From positions 8,406,001 through 8,470,000 of the forward strand of contig CM076960.1 in assembly GCA_039566865.1 (NCBI GenBank): 64,000 nt of DNA. The letters are read 5' to 3'. Position numbers and translations under genes: made by a program. Below, piece after piece: positions 34,558 through 46,400 of the stretch. The stretch is from Aurelia coerulea (taxonomy: Eukaryota; Cnidaria; Scyphozoa; Semaeostomeae; Ulmaridae). Under the pieces are notes generated by a model. That model had not been told where the DNA came from, did no database searches, and saw only the letters and a list, made by a program, of their open reading frames with translations. Numbering within the stretch: position 1 is the first letter of the stretch; every line of letters starts with the position of its first letter.

Positions 34558-34926
34558 TTTATTATTTTTTTTCTTCAAGTCCCTGCTGGTTCTGCTGGTG
34601 CAATCTAGTATCCGCATCACATTGGGAGGAATGGAAACCGTTGATATCCTGTTTGAAAGAAACCGCACAGGTCAATTGAAAAAATAAAAATCTACGAATA
34701 ATACGATACCCTGGTGGTTTCAGAGTTCATAAACCGTTGCAATTTGTTCGTTTGATTCTCCATTCCATTAAAAATTCTTACTGTATGCTCTGAATTACTG
34801 TAACCGTTCTCCATCCCTTTTACAGCGAGCAGCCATATTAGTTTCTGAACATCAGAAACTCAAGAACACAGGGTATCGAGGGCGAATTATGCGCGCAAAG
34901 CATCGATGTTGACCAGGGCCCTTTAA

Positions 34927-37189
34927 CTTGGCCCGGGCCAGCTTTTAACTTTGTTGATTCCCTTTAAACACTGGTCTTTAAAAATTTCATTATTCACAAT
35001 TTTTTAGACAATTGATAGGGACTGCATGGGGTAAACTGGGTAGAGCAGGGGGTAGAATAAGGTAATTTTGTTTGCCAAAAAATGGTAGCTCATGGATTGT
35101 TCAATCAACATTAGATGCTTCAATGAGGGTCATGATAACAGATGTAGCTGGAGAAAATCTGTAGATATCCGGAGTTTTTTACAAATTTATTCACATTTTG
35201 CCTTACCCCTTTTACCACCAAGCTGCCCCATTTTACTCATATCTAACAACATTTGCTATCAAGTTAAAGAGAATCAATGGAAATAAAAGCCACGCGCAGG
35301 GGTCTGGGTATTCTATTATCAACTATTAACTATTGTATTTGATTATATCCACATGTGCAGGCATATTGTTTATCTAGAGGAACAATAAAGTGCATATGAA
35401 TTTTGTTGTTCTATTTAAAGATTACCTCCATTTGGCTCCATTAATTCACTTTAAGCTATAAAATAGTTTTTTTTATAAAAAGCATCTTCTCTGTATTCTT
35501 TCTTTTTGCATCTGCATTACTTCAGAGATCCTATATAGTCTTCCACCTCCTTCACTTCAGGTATATACTTTAATTGTAATACACCTGTTGACAAATCAAA
35601 AATTATGTGATAGGATATGTTCTTTCATAAGAAGCTGCTAACTAAAGTCGACCCTTAAATGTTAATTTCACAGCCTACATGAAAGCAAAATTTCACTATT
35701 TCACAACATTGGCAACAGTCATCCTGTCACTGCAGTGCAGCTTGAACTTTTAAAGTACAGGTTGCACACTGTCTGGCAAGAAGTGCCCCTGAAAACGCTC
35801 TGTAAACCCACACTTTAAAAAAAAGTCCAAAAATTAACTCCCCCCTCAAGTTCCCCCTGGTTCACACATAGTTTCAAGTCAGAGTAGTGTGGTACCTTCT
35901 TATTTTCTTTGAGTGAATTTATTTTAGGCCTAACAGACTGTTAGCAGCTCCATTCCATTCGCAGTCATAGACGAGTCACGAAGTAAAAACGCAGTGAATG
36001 AGATCCTAAAGGATCCCATGACACTTACCTGACAATTTATTGATTGTAACCAAAGATCAAAGCAACAGTTGAGTGTATTGGGTAGAGCAAAGCTTGCTGT
36101 GTTGTGTGATCGTTCTGATTTTCTCACTTGAAAAGTTGAAAAGCCAAAACAGCGCTGTTCACTAACTACTTTAGTCCCCGTCTCCACTCCATCTATTGAA
36201 TTGAATTAAAATTGAAGTCGATTCTCGAGTGACTCTGTCAATGAATGAAAGTACAGCAAATGTAGTAAGTGCACTGCTTCATATCCATTGTCGTATTCCG
36301 GTAGTCCGGCTTTTCACTTATGCCATTCTAGATTCCACCTTTTCGCGTGGAGCAGCTGGCTTGCGGGAATTAGTCTCAAAATAATGTATGTTTGATTATG
36401 AGTCCTTCGTTGAAGCGGAATGGGTAGTGTGGGGGGAGGGGGTAATGGAGCGAAAACAAGGACGAAATATCATAAGTCTATGGGTGAAGTTGACATCAGT
36501 TGTTTCTTTAATAGAAATACCTGATAAGTGATGCATTCATATGTATGTCATTCTTCTTCCCTTCTTCAGAAATATACAACCATATACTGTAATGCTAAAC
36601 TCAGACAGAAATATCTTTGTGGGATTTTTGACAAATTTTAAATTTCAAAGGAGTTTGAAGGATACCAAGATTTTTGTTTTAAAATGCACCCTTTTTGGGT
36701 TGCGAAACATGCATGATTTGGCCTGAGTGCAACAAATTTGAAGGTGAGCTGTAAGTAGACTTAAAAAAGATGTGGGAGATCCAAGATTAACAACAGATCT
36801 ATTTTTTCTTGCATGTCATAACCCTTTATTATAGCTGTGCAATTAGCGAGTTTGAACACTGTTTCGTGGTTGAATTGATTGCAAGTCAATGCAAGTTTTC
36901 TGGCACCCCTTGATAAGTGACCTCGCAGACTGAGGTTGCATTCACACCCTAGCCCTGTGCAGATTTGAATCTGTTCTGATTGCAAGAAGAGGCCAATTTG
37001 TTCCGGCAGCCTGATCATGCTGCTTACATAGAGAGAAAAGGGATTGCACCTTTATGAACTTGATTCAAGACCGGGCTGGCCCAGGAAAGGGGGCTGAGAT
37101 ATCTGCAATGCATGCACCTTACAAAATGATTATATAAGATTATGGAGATAAATCTTCCTGCATATTTTACATCCTAGGCTGCAATTCAC
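34927..37189. other. intron 2 of the transposon gene, 3' part
   Basis: No gene or clean repeat that I can support. Short open frames on both strands lack features. Confidence 0.4.
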
Positions 37190-37500
37190 CATGTACAAAA
37201 AAAAGGTTTCCACCTTTCCGGGCTTAAAGCTTGGAATGAAATACCAATCGAAATGATGGAAATACCCTCGCTCTATCAGTTTAAAAGAAAATTAAAAACG
37301 CATTTAAAGAGCTCCGTAAACCCTAACTAAAACACGACTCCCAGGAAGATCAGATCTCTGCCTGGATCCAATCGTAGCTAAAACCAAATTTTAGATTTTG
37401 TTTTTCATTATTCATTTATATCAAACTTGTAACTTTTGTAGTTTAATTTTGTACTGATGGGATATTGTGTAAAAATATGAATTAATAAAAAAAATATGTA
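37190..37500 (+). pseudogene. LINE 3' scrap
   Basis: The sequence encodes a short C-terminal LINE motif (LSGLKAWNEIP...QFKRKLKTHL) and a stop near 37328, followed by an untranslated region that ends in an A-rich AATTAATAAAAAAAATATG-like tail near 37500. It is the 5'-truncated remnant of a retrotransposition event in the same orientation as the host transposon. Confidence 0.7.
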
Positions 37501-37884
37501 ATCATTCAGATCATCTCAGCCCAACCCAGCAAGACAGCCTGCTTTAATGGGCCAGCCCAGCCAACCCAATTTAATCACTGGTGTATATATGCAGAGGGCG
37601 AGAGCCTCAGAGGCAATTTTACTCTTTCCAAAAAGCGTACACAATATTTGCAAAACAAAAAGAATTTTCATGGATTTATGGTTGATTTTCTTGAAAAATA
37701 ATAGGACTTTGGACCCAAGGTGTACAAGATTTTTTGAGAATGAAATGCCCCTCGGGAGGGGGGGGGGGGGGTTCCAGCAAATTTTTTGAATATATTATAC
37801 TCATCCAAATCATTCCTGCACGTCCCTGGAAGTAAAAATAAAAATTCCTTGTAAGCAATACATATTCACTTGTGAAGAATCCAG

Positions 37885-38254
37885 CCAGCATATAAATCTA
37901 TCCCATTCATTGTTCATGAAATGTGACAAAAAGAACTGCTCGAGAACAAGTCCAATATGGCGCCCTCTTCATGGATGTGGTCATTCCTTTCATGTAGAAT
38001 GTACGATCCCCAAAATCAAAGTGTGTCCCATCTGTGATGAAGTTCTGCAGAGGCAGATCGACATTCTGGCAAAGAAATCCAATGAAGCATGCTTCAGGAT
38101 TGACAGCGACAATGACGAAGGCGATTCTGACGAAGGCGACTGCGATGACGATGATGAAGGCATCGACAACAATCAAAACGAATTAGCTGAAGATGAAACA
38201 AACCGAGACAGCGTTGATGAAATCAGTAACATGTACATCGAAATGGCTTCTTGA
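37885..38254 (+). CDS. transposon protein, exon 3: C-terminal RING-type zinc finger, acidic tail
   Basis: The open frame encodes a Cys/His pattern C-x4-C ... C-x-H-x3-H-x2-C ... C-x2-C (KCDKKNC, GCGHSFHVEC, CPIC), typical of a RING finger. RING domains usually bind an E2 enzyme for ubiquitin transfer, or act as structural zinc modules. A run of Asp/Glu/Asn residues follows, then a stop at 38252-38254. The acceptor after CCAG at 37884 would give a phase matching the proposed donor at 30135, but the junction is only a guess. The exon lies 123 bp before the right TIR, so it is the last exon of the element. Confidence 0.65.
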
Positions 38255-38376
38255 AAGAGAGCTTCAGCTCCAACTAAATAGATATTTTATGCGAAACGTT
38301 CATTGACTTCCAGTTTTCAACCGGTCTTCGACTTCGTTCTGTGCCCGTCTCCGTCGTCTGTCCAATCTGCACTGTA

Positions 38377-38716
38377 TGTGATTAGGCGTAGGCTGTTAGG
38401 GAAACCCCCGCTTCGCAGCTTTGATTTCGGACGAACCAAGGCAGATATCAAAAATCTATCTGGTAAGATTCGAGAAAAAGTCCCGTTCATTACAAAAAAG
38501 TTCAAAACCCCATCCAATTCGCTGAAAAAGGACTGCATCACGCCCTTCGGAAGGATGGTGGTTTTTGGCATTTTCCCACAGCTCTGTTTGTTTACTTTTG
38601 CAAAAAAAAAAAACGCTGACACCCGCATATTCCATTGTCATTTCTAGCGATCTGATTGGCTGAAGCGGATCATAAAAAATTCGCTGATTGGATAAAAACA
38701 AAATTCTCCTATCCTA
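38377..38716. repeat. right terminal inverted repeat
   Basis: 340 bp. Inverted partner of 26174-26512. Differences include a longer A-run near 38608 and small indels. Confidence 0.93.
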
Positions 38717-38985
38717 TTTTTTATAAGAAACGACGCAAGTTTCGAAAATCATAAGATTTTAAGTTCTCAGAGTTTCCCACGAGTTTCTTACGATTTGCAT
38801 AACAATATTAATGTTTACTTCCTATGCCTCCATGAACATTTAGGCATTACTCTCATTAGACATTACATTTAGGCATTACTTCTAAGTACTATGATCACGT
38901 GAAATCAAATCAAAGTGAAATATGCTTTAGATTCCTTTACATCTTCCCAGTACTGGAGTTTCTTAATATTTTGGCAATCTGAGAG
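38717..38985. mobile_element. right part of the repeat that received the 12.5-kb transposon
   Basis: TTTTTTATAAGAAACGACG directly after the right TIR, plus the ACACGTATTTTATA before the left TIR, reproduce the terminus seen at 18116. The segment CCCAGTACTGGAGTTTCTTAAT.TTTTGGC near 38945-38975 also matches 19630-19665. Confidence 0.65.
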
Positions 38986-39049
38986 TTGAGAATGGTAATA
39001 AACTAGATGTTGAAATAGTAATAAATGTAACTGTAGACCCTGGAAAACA

Positions 39050-39262
39050 CACATCCCGACAGTCGGGTTTCTAAAAGGATAGACAATTAGCTTGTACTTT
39101 TTCCTGTAATATGTATTGGCCATTTTAATAGTTCTGTTTTTTTCTTAAATCATAAATTGTAGATATGTAATAAAGTAGGCCTTAATTAGCTGTAAATTAG
39201 CTATTGTTAGTTCTTGCCTGCTGTAAACAAATTATTGATGACGATGATGATGATGATGATGA
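39050..39262 (+). pseudogene. LINE 3' tail only
   Basis: The segment matches the 3' end of the LINE at 43464-47017: TCGGGTTTCTAA-like end of coding, TCCTGTAATAT, AGTAGGCCTTAATTAGCTG and AATTAGCTATT in the same order. It ends in a GATGATGATGATGAT tail. An extreme 5' truncation. Confidence 0.8.
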
Positions 39263-39707
39263 GATACATGTATAACCAAATTCTCTTTGGAAATGGTATT
39301 GACGTTGCAGAACTTGCAGCATACAAAACCAACTGTCTGCTTTTATTGTTTCAGAAATTATCCTCATTGGGCTGGCTAGAAAGGCTAGCTTTTCGCCTCT
39401 GGTAAAACTTGCTGGCAAATTGAAAAAATGTCTGTACGACTTATCGAAATGAATTAACGACATTCTCAAATTCAATCGTGTCTGGTGACTAGAAATGCCC
39501 TCCCTTTATACGGTATGGAACAGAAAATAACCCCCGTTGTTGTTGTAAATTAATTTTTATTCGATATAATATTTATATCTAACAATATATACACATATGT
39601 ACAAAATCAACTAATCAAAATAGAATATACCTTCTATAAACAAATTAGATAGTTCCAATTGAAAATAGATAGTCCCAGATTGAAAACAGGTCGGCAAAGT
39701 TTATCAA

Positions 39708-39995
39708 TCCTCTAAATTTGTGCTTTGTAAATTTTTGAATAAGTTTTTGTGTGACACACATTCTATAACGATTGTGGAGCACTGTGTCAATCAAGAAATT
39801 GTACGAGAGGCTAAGCAAAAATGAGCAAAATTTGACGTCGATAATTTTACTGTGTCAAAACAACAACTTTTCTGATCTACAAAATGAAAGTTTGATCGAC
39901 GAAAATGAAAGTTTGATCGACGAAAATGAAAGTTTGATCGACAAAAATTGTTCACTCTGAGGAACAAAAATCAATATTTTTGGCCGCTAGTGCGC
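39708..39995. repeat. short-array copy of the 21-bp minisatellite repeat (inverted)
   Basis: TCCTCTAAATTTGTG, GTGTGACACACATTCTATAACG and CACTGTGTCAAT are the reverse complement of the right flank at about 24480-24605. Three 21-bp units (GAAAATGAAAGTTTGATCGAC) follow, then TTGGCCGCTAGTGCGCACC, which matches the left flank near 23680. Confidence 0.85.
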
Positions 39996-40084
39996 ACCAA
40001 AGACTAACGACGTCATTGCTTGTCTTTGTTCAGCGTTTTCAATCTGATGTTTATATTTTCAGTTCAGTCCAGTTTCAGTTTCAG

Positions 40085-40800
40085 TTTCAGTTTTAGTTTC
40101 ATGATTTAAATTTAGTCATGCAAGGACTCACATCCATCCATACAGATTCATGTACAGAGGAATTGTTGAACCCCACTTCCGTTATTGTTGCTCAGTTTGG
40201 GGATGTTGTGGTAAAACTCAAATTCATACCCTCCAAAAATTGCAAAATCGAGCCGCCAGAATTGTTACAAATAGCAGCTATGATGTATCAGCAGCTGGTC
40301 TTATTAAAAGGCTGAAATGGCCAACTATCAGGGACATTATTCAAAGTGAAACAGCGACTACAATGTGCAAGTCAACAAATATTCTTGTGCCTGAATATCT
40401 GTCTGAGTTATTTGTAAAAAATTCAGCTCTTAACACAATGAGACTAAGAAATACCGCAGCTGACTTGCGTGTTCCTTTCTTCAAAACGTCAAATGGGCAG
40501 AAGTCTATTTCGTTTCGTGGGCCTAAGGTTTGGAACCAATTAAGCTCAGATGTCAAACATGCACCCTCTCTTCTAACCTTCAAAAAGAGGCTAAATAAGA
40601 AATTGTAGAGGGTTTTTGGTTTTTCTTTTACTTTTCTTTTGATCAATTTCGGAACATTTCTATTGATATCGTATTATTATTAGATTATTTGTTGTGTAAA
40701 TTAGGTTTTTAATTTGTGGTATTTTGCACAGCCCCCTGTAAAGCAGTCTCTGCAGGCTGACGGGGCTACCGTGGTTAAGAAATAAAATATGAATGAAAAA
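40085..40800 (+). pseudogene. LINE C-terminal fragment with 3' UTR
   Basis: About 150 codons stay open (from about 40150 to the TAG at 40606-40608). They carry LINE post-polymerase motifs: VEPHFRYCCSVWG, LQKLQNRAARIVTN, RGPKVWNQLSSDV and a basic end (LTFKKRLNKKL). The 3' untranslated region contains a GC-richer stretch and ends in AATATGAATGAAAAAAATGAAT. The catalytic polymerase and endonuclease are missing because of 5' truncation. It is preceded by a short (CAGTTT)n tract. Confidence 0.85.
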
Positions 40801-42359
40801 AATGAATATTCTGATCACTGCACGACGGCGCGACAAAACCTTATCGCCAATTGACATTTTCGTTCGGTTTTACAGCTCCAGGAAAAGAATGCCCACAGTG
40901 GAGTGTAGCTGTTAATGCAGTTAAGTAAGTGCTGCTCATAGCGTTAGTCAAAATAACATTCCGCAGATTGTTAAAAGAATAAATGTCAGAGTGGACGTTT
41001 TGGAGCATGTGTTTGAAACCAAGGTAAATTGCAGCTTTTTGAAGTACAACAATTAAAACAACTACGAGAACTGTTTGTAAATTTCAAGACTGCATTACAC
41101 GACTATAATACTAGCTAAAACGTAATTTGATATTAATCTCAATTCAAGTCTTCAATTGCAATTTTAAGACTCAGTTAATCAATGTCAGTTCATTTTGTAC
41201 ATTCTTGGACTGCAAGGCTATCTTTTCCCCAGGTGGTACCTCAAATAGTATATGATGTTCTCATTTGGCCATAGATCAACACTGGCATTTTGAAGTAAAA
41301 ATAGTTTATGATGCTTTAGAAGTAATACAGTAGCTTTGATCATTCCTTCGTAATTAGCTCAGAATGTCAATTATCTGCTTCCATCTGCATTAATCAGCCT
41401 CTTCAATAATATTCAAACAACTTGATACATGATGGCAATACACAAAGTGTTCCCTTTTCAATTCTGTGTCAAATAACAGGTTTTGTATTATGCCTCAAAT
41501 GAAAACAAGTCTTGAGGGTATATGATGCACAACAGTTGGCCATAACAATTCTTCAAAAGTACATCTGGTAACAGTTTGTATCAACGTTAAAAGGTCACAA
41601 GGTGTGAAGAATGGTCACAGAAGCAATGCTGATCCAATGCTTTTTGGTCTTTGTAAGAATGTGCATCCAGCAATTATCTTATGCTGTGTTGGTTGGTCTT
41701 TGGATGTCAATGGTTAAAGAAGCAAATACTGATCCAATGCTGTGCAAACAGTTACCGGAATATGAACTGTTAATATGTTGCTAATCCAATGCTGTGTTAA
41801 TCTTTACATGAGCTGTCACAAATTAATAAGTTACCTTTCATTTCTGCAACAAAATGTACATGAGATATTAAGCTTTTGTGTATGACATATATATGTGCAT
41901 GGTCACATGGCAACATTAAAGGGGCCTTTGCAACGAGCATGGTTTGTGAATACACCATTTGTGGTCTTTTCGTTGTCGCCATTTTTACAGTCCACAAAAA
42001 TGACCACCAATAAAAAGATGGCACATGCAAGGTATGGTGGTTGAAAAGGCCGATTTAGGTACCTAAGTAGATAACAGAAATATACTGACAAAAAATTTGT
42101 GCTAAAGGAGGGGAAAAATTAATCAAGAAGCCAATCAAAACTCTTTCAGGTGCAAAGAATCATGGTTGAAAGATCCTTTCAATTATCTTTTTGTGCAATC
42201 CTCTCTTGTGATTTTCTATGCAATGGGAAATTATCTCTTCTGTTCTGAAACAATTCATGGCACATTTATGCACCAGATGTTTGCAGTTTTCAAAGCAAAA
42301 AGAAAACTACTGTTCTAAAGTGCAACAATACTCTACTAAAAGATGAATTCTTACCTATT
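40801..42359. other. unassigned sequence
   Basis: No gene I can support. Loosely repeated AAGCAAATACTGATCCAATGCTGTG-like phrases occur at 41615-41800, which suggests decayed internal duplication. Confidence 0.4.
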
Positions 42360-42955
42360 CTAATCAAATACATAAAACCCTGAGTTAGGATTGTGAATAA
42401 TAGATACCATGTACCCATCTAATAAGAAAATTGCATGGTTGTTATCTGTGAAAACATTTTCAAGTGCTGTATGCAAAGGAATGAATGGTGAATCATTATC
42501 ATCTTGTGTATTACTAAAGAAAGAGCCTTGACAAATATTTCCAAAAGTAATTGAGCATCCTGAATGATCAGATTCGTTTAATTTGCTGTTTGTTTCAGTT
42601 GGTTTTGAATGGGTTGGAAGTAGTAGCTTTTGTTGCCACAATAAAGGCAATTCACTGTTTATCACCACAATGGGTGATTTATTTTTCTTTCCACAATGGG
42701 AAAGACACTGTTGTTGGATGCCTCAGTGGGCATTTCTGATATATTTGCTTTTGTTGCTACAAGTGGCAATACCAAAATGGGTTTATACGTTTCATTTGTT
42801 GCCACAAAGGGCAGGTCATTGCTGTTTATTTGTGAAAGCGTAAGAAACGCGCTTAGGCCTTCGTTGATGAAATCTTCCTGCCACTTCTGGAGCCTATCCG
42901 CTGCAGAACAATAAATTGTCAACACAGCAGAGAGGATAAAAAGAAATCCTCTCAT
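42360..42955 (-). pseudogene. broken secreted or protease-like gene, unknown family
   Basis: On the minus strand an ATG at 42955 starts a peptide with a signal-like hydrophobic N-terminus (MRGFLFILSAVLTIYCSA), then a polar region with two VAT-containing repeats, and a stop near 42662. The neighbouring frame (from 42668) carries on with protein-like sequence to 42360: FGNICQGSF, then HAIFLLDGYMVSI and GFYVFD before a TAG. The last segments resemble the papain-like protease domain found in some large mobile-element proteins and in the herpesvirus tegument deubiquitinase family, where an Asp-Ser-His follows 'FD'. Here the frame ends exactly there. Alternatively, a TTCTGCAG acceptor near 42900 may make this an internal exon. 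The frameshift and early stop suggest a pseudogene. Confidence 0.4.
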
Positions 42956-43463
42956 ATTTACTATGAAATGAGATTTTAAAAAATGATTTGATACGTACCA
43001 GAGTCAGTGAAAATCCCCTTCTTCTTCTCGCAATGAACGTGAGCCAACTTCTTGGGCAGTCAGCAAAGCAAGCAGGATGCCAGAAATTCTGTTGTTGTTG
43101 TTGTTTGTTTTTGCATCCATACGTGGAGATCGACACAGGAATTTCAATCAACCCGTCTAAATGGCTGCTACGCGCATGCGCTTAAGCAGCAATTATCTGT
43201 AATTTAACTATTCTTCTTTTGTAATGTAGCCTGCGTGAAATAGATGAATGACTAGGCCCGCTCGGCGCGGCTTCGCCGCGCCTCCGCGTTCCTTTTAGCT
43301 TCGCTGTAGTTCGTCTAAGTGGCAGTACTAAAGTGGAAAATGTATCTTGGTTAGTTCACTAAATAAAGAGGTACTTAAATGGAAATTAATACTCTCTCCT
43401 CTGCCTCGACACACGATATTGGCTTTATGGGTATTTATTTGCTTCAAAGGAAGCAGGCACTGA

Positions 43464-46400
43464 CTTGAAAACGCAATTCACAAAATATATGAAAAAGACT
43501 GCAAAAAAGAAATAGTTTTTAGTCCTCTTGATGCTTGGGCGGAAGGAGATGAGCGTAATTTAATTAGAAATACTGCTGATATCAAAAGTGAAATGATCTC
43601 ATCACTTTCCTCCTTGGCATTAGGTGTCTCAAATAACGATAATAGGCATGAAGAGGCTAAGATCGAGGGTGGCACGGCTACAGTTGCCTGTGGCCGTGCC
43701 CCCCTCTCGTCTTCCGGGTCTGGCTCATGTGCAGATGGAACGGAGGGCGAGATCGAGGTCGACACGGCCGCAGTTTGCTGTGGCGGTGACCCTCTCTCGC
43801 CCTGCGGACCTGGTGCGTGTGCCGGGCTGGAGGACGAGATCGAGGCTGATAATGATAATGAACAGAATGATGCATTAACTGACGTAAATGTCGACAAAAG
43901 CACTGCTGGCGAATTGGTCTCTAGGGAGGCCGATGTTAACACAGCATTGGAAACTATTCGATTGAAAAACCGTAACGGTCTTCTCGTAGCATATCTAAAC
44001 ATCAATTCAATTAGGAATAAAATCGATTTTTTAAGACCTATGATATCAGAAACTATTGATATTTTGGTGATAGCTGAGACTAAGATCGATAATACTTTTC
44101 CAACAAGCCAGTTTGCTATTGAAGGATTTATGAAGCCATTTAGATACGATCGGAATCAAAATGGGGGTGGTTTATTAATTTACGTGAGAGAACGTGCACC
44201 AGTCAAAGAATTGAAACAGTATAAAACCCCTAACGACATTGAATGTGGGATGATAGAGATTAATCTGCGAAAGAAAAAATGGCTCCTTGTTGCCATTTAT
44301 CGTCCCCCCTCTCAAGCGAAACAGTATTTCTTTGACGAGATTGGTATGGTTCTTGATCACTACTGTAGCAATTATGAAAATCTCATTTTGATAGGAGATT
44401 TTAATTGCGAAATAGGCGATGACGTCATCAGTGATTTCGTCGACAGTTACGATTTAACTAGCCTTGTTAGGAGCCCAACTTGTTTCAAGTCCGACAGTCC
44501 TCGATGTATTGACTTGATTTTAACAAATACGAAATCAAGTCTTCAGGCTACATCTACAATAGAAACGGGACTGTCCGACTTCCATGCAATGATTGTCACC
44601 GTTTTAAAGGGTGGATATGTCAAAAGGGGGCCTAAGATAATCTCCTATAGAGACTACAGCCGATTTGGCGCCGTGGACTTCAGAACTCATCTCATTCATA
44701 TGTTGTCATCTGAGTTGGGTGGGAGTGAGGACTATGGTGCTTTTAAAGCTGTGGTCATGGCCGTGCTGAATGAACACGCACCCGTTAAGAAGAAATATAT
44801 TCGCGCAAACGATGGGCCTTTTATGACTAAAGCCTTGCGTAAAGAAAACATGCATAGAACTAGACTGCGTAATAAGTATCACAATGATAGCACTGAGGAA
44901 AATCTCAAGGCTTTCAAAAAGCAGAGGAACAAATGCGTGAAATTACTACGTAGGGCCAAATTTGACTACTATAGGGACATCGACCTTGGTAAGCTTACCG
45001 ATAATCATAAATTTTGGAAGACAGTAAAGCCACTGTTCTCAGACAAAGTGCAAGTAAATTCTTCCATCTCTTTGATCGAAGACGGAAAAGTGGTAAATCA
45101 GGACTCTCAAATTGCAGAGATTTTCAACCAGTATTTCGCAAACATCACAGATAGTTTAGGGATCTCTGTAAATGACTCACTTTTGCTACCAACAAGTGAT
45201 ATACTAGATCCAATTGACAAATCTGTTAAGAAATACGAAGCTCATCCAAGTATTTGCAAAATTAAAAATACTATTAAGTGTTCAGACATATTTGATTTCA
45301 GAAAGGTCGCCACCGAAGAGGTTGCTATTAAGATTAGACAACTCAATCCAAGAAAAGCCTCTCCAGTTGACTGCATCCCTGCAAAAATTCTAAAGGAAAA
45401 TTTGGACATATTCTCTGTTGCCATACAGAATTTGTTCAACTCTGGTTTATCCAAGGGTACTTTTCCCAAAGAATTGAAAGCTGGAGATATAAGCTCGCTC
45501 TTCAAAAAGGAGGATGCCTTTACGAAAAAGAACTACCGACCGATTACAGTCTTACCATCGGTATCAAAAATTTATGAAAGATTGGTGCAAGACCAAATGC
45601 TACCTTTTGTCCAAAGTTTCCTGTCCTCACTCCTTTGTGGGTTTCGAGAGGGCTATGGTACACAGCATGCACTTCTACGTTTTGTGGAAGCCTGCAAGAA
45701 GACAATGGACAGCGGAGGCGTCGCAGGGGCTGTCCTTACAGACCTTTCGAAGGCTTTTGATTGTCTAAATCATGAACTACTAATAGCAAAATTGAACGCA
45801 TATGGCTTCAGTAGATCTGCCTTGCTGTTTATCAATAGCTATCTCACCAACAGGAAGCAGAGGGTAAAGGTCAATGGTTCATTCAGCACATGGACAGAAA
45901 CCGTCCTGGGAGTACCGCAAGGCTCGGTCTTGGGACCCCTTTTGTTTAACATATACCTGAATGACCTTTTTATGTTCCTGGAGGACACCGAAATCTGTAA
46001 TTATGCGGATGACACAACTATTTATGCGTGTGGTCCTAACATCGAAAATGTCATCATGCATTTGGAGAATGATGCCCTTAAGATATCTGAATGGTTTCCA
46101 AACAATGGCATGAAGCTAAATGAAGACAAATGTCACTTAATGATTTTTGGTGCAAAAGGGAGTACTGAAACAACAATTAAAATAGGCGAGGCCTATGTGA
46201 AAGAAAGTTCAGAGGAAAATCTTCTCGGTATAACCTTTGATAAATCACTTTCTTTCAAGCAACACGTCAAGACTGTTTGCAAAAAGGCCAGCCAAAAACT
46301 CCACGCTCTTGCTCGAATTTCACGATACATGGACACTGGAAAACTGCAGCAGTTAATGAGGGCGTTCGTTTTGTCCCATTTCAGCTACTGTCCTCTTGTT

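Larger units (their letters stand above)
34215..34926. mobile_element. TTAA-flanked TIR element (piggyBac/Kolobok-like target)
   Basis: TTAA at 34215-34218 and 34923-34926 borders a TIR AGGGCCCTGGTCAACATCG that stays paired for about 29 bp. No transposase is encoded. A smaller MITE and a tRNA-like sequence lie inside it. Confidence 0.85.
26174..38716 (+). mobile_element. 12.54-kb DNA transposon with 340-bp TIRs and a three-exon D/D/E-RING gene
   Basis: Inverted repeats of about 340 bp bound the element (26174-26512 and 38377-38716; outermost bases TAGGATAGGAGAA and the inverse). Between them, all on the plus strand, lie coding exons at 26988-27224, 27972-30038 (continuing in another frame to about 30134) and about 37885-38254. 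The flanks, TATTTTATA at 26165-26173 and TTTTTTATA at 38717-38725, look like a 9-bp target duplication with one mismatch. The joined flanks rebuild the terminus of another repeat (ACACGTATTTTTTATAAG), as expected for an insertion. Long TIRs and a 9-bp duplication recall Mutator-like elements, but the protein does not clearly place it. Later insertions (31.8-37.5 kb) account for much of its length. Confidence 0.82.

Noticed and set aside
40876..40924. Possible 49-bp exon between TTTTACAG and GTAAGT
   Set aside because: The splice-like ends and one open frame are attractive, but the phase fits neither neighbouring host exon and 16 residues are too few to judge.
43266..43283. GC-rich perfect hairpin with a TTCG loop
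   Set aside because: Striking in AT-rich DNA, but a single short hairpin without context. No transcript or element boundary could be tied to it.
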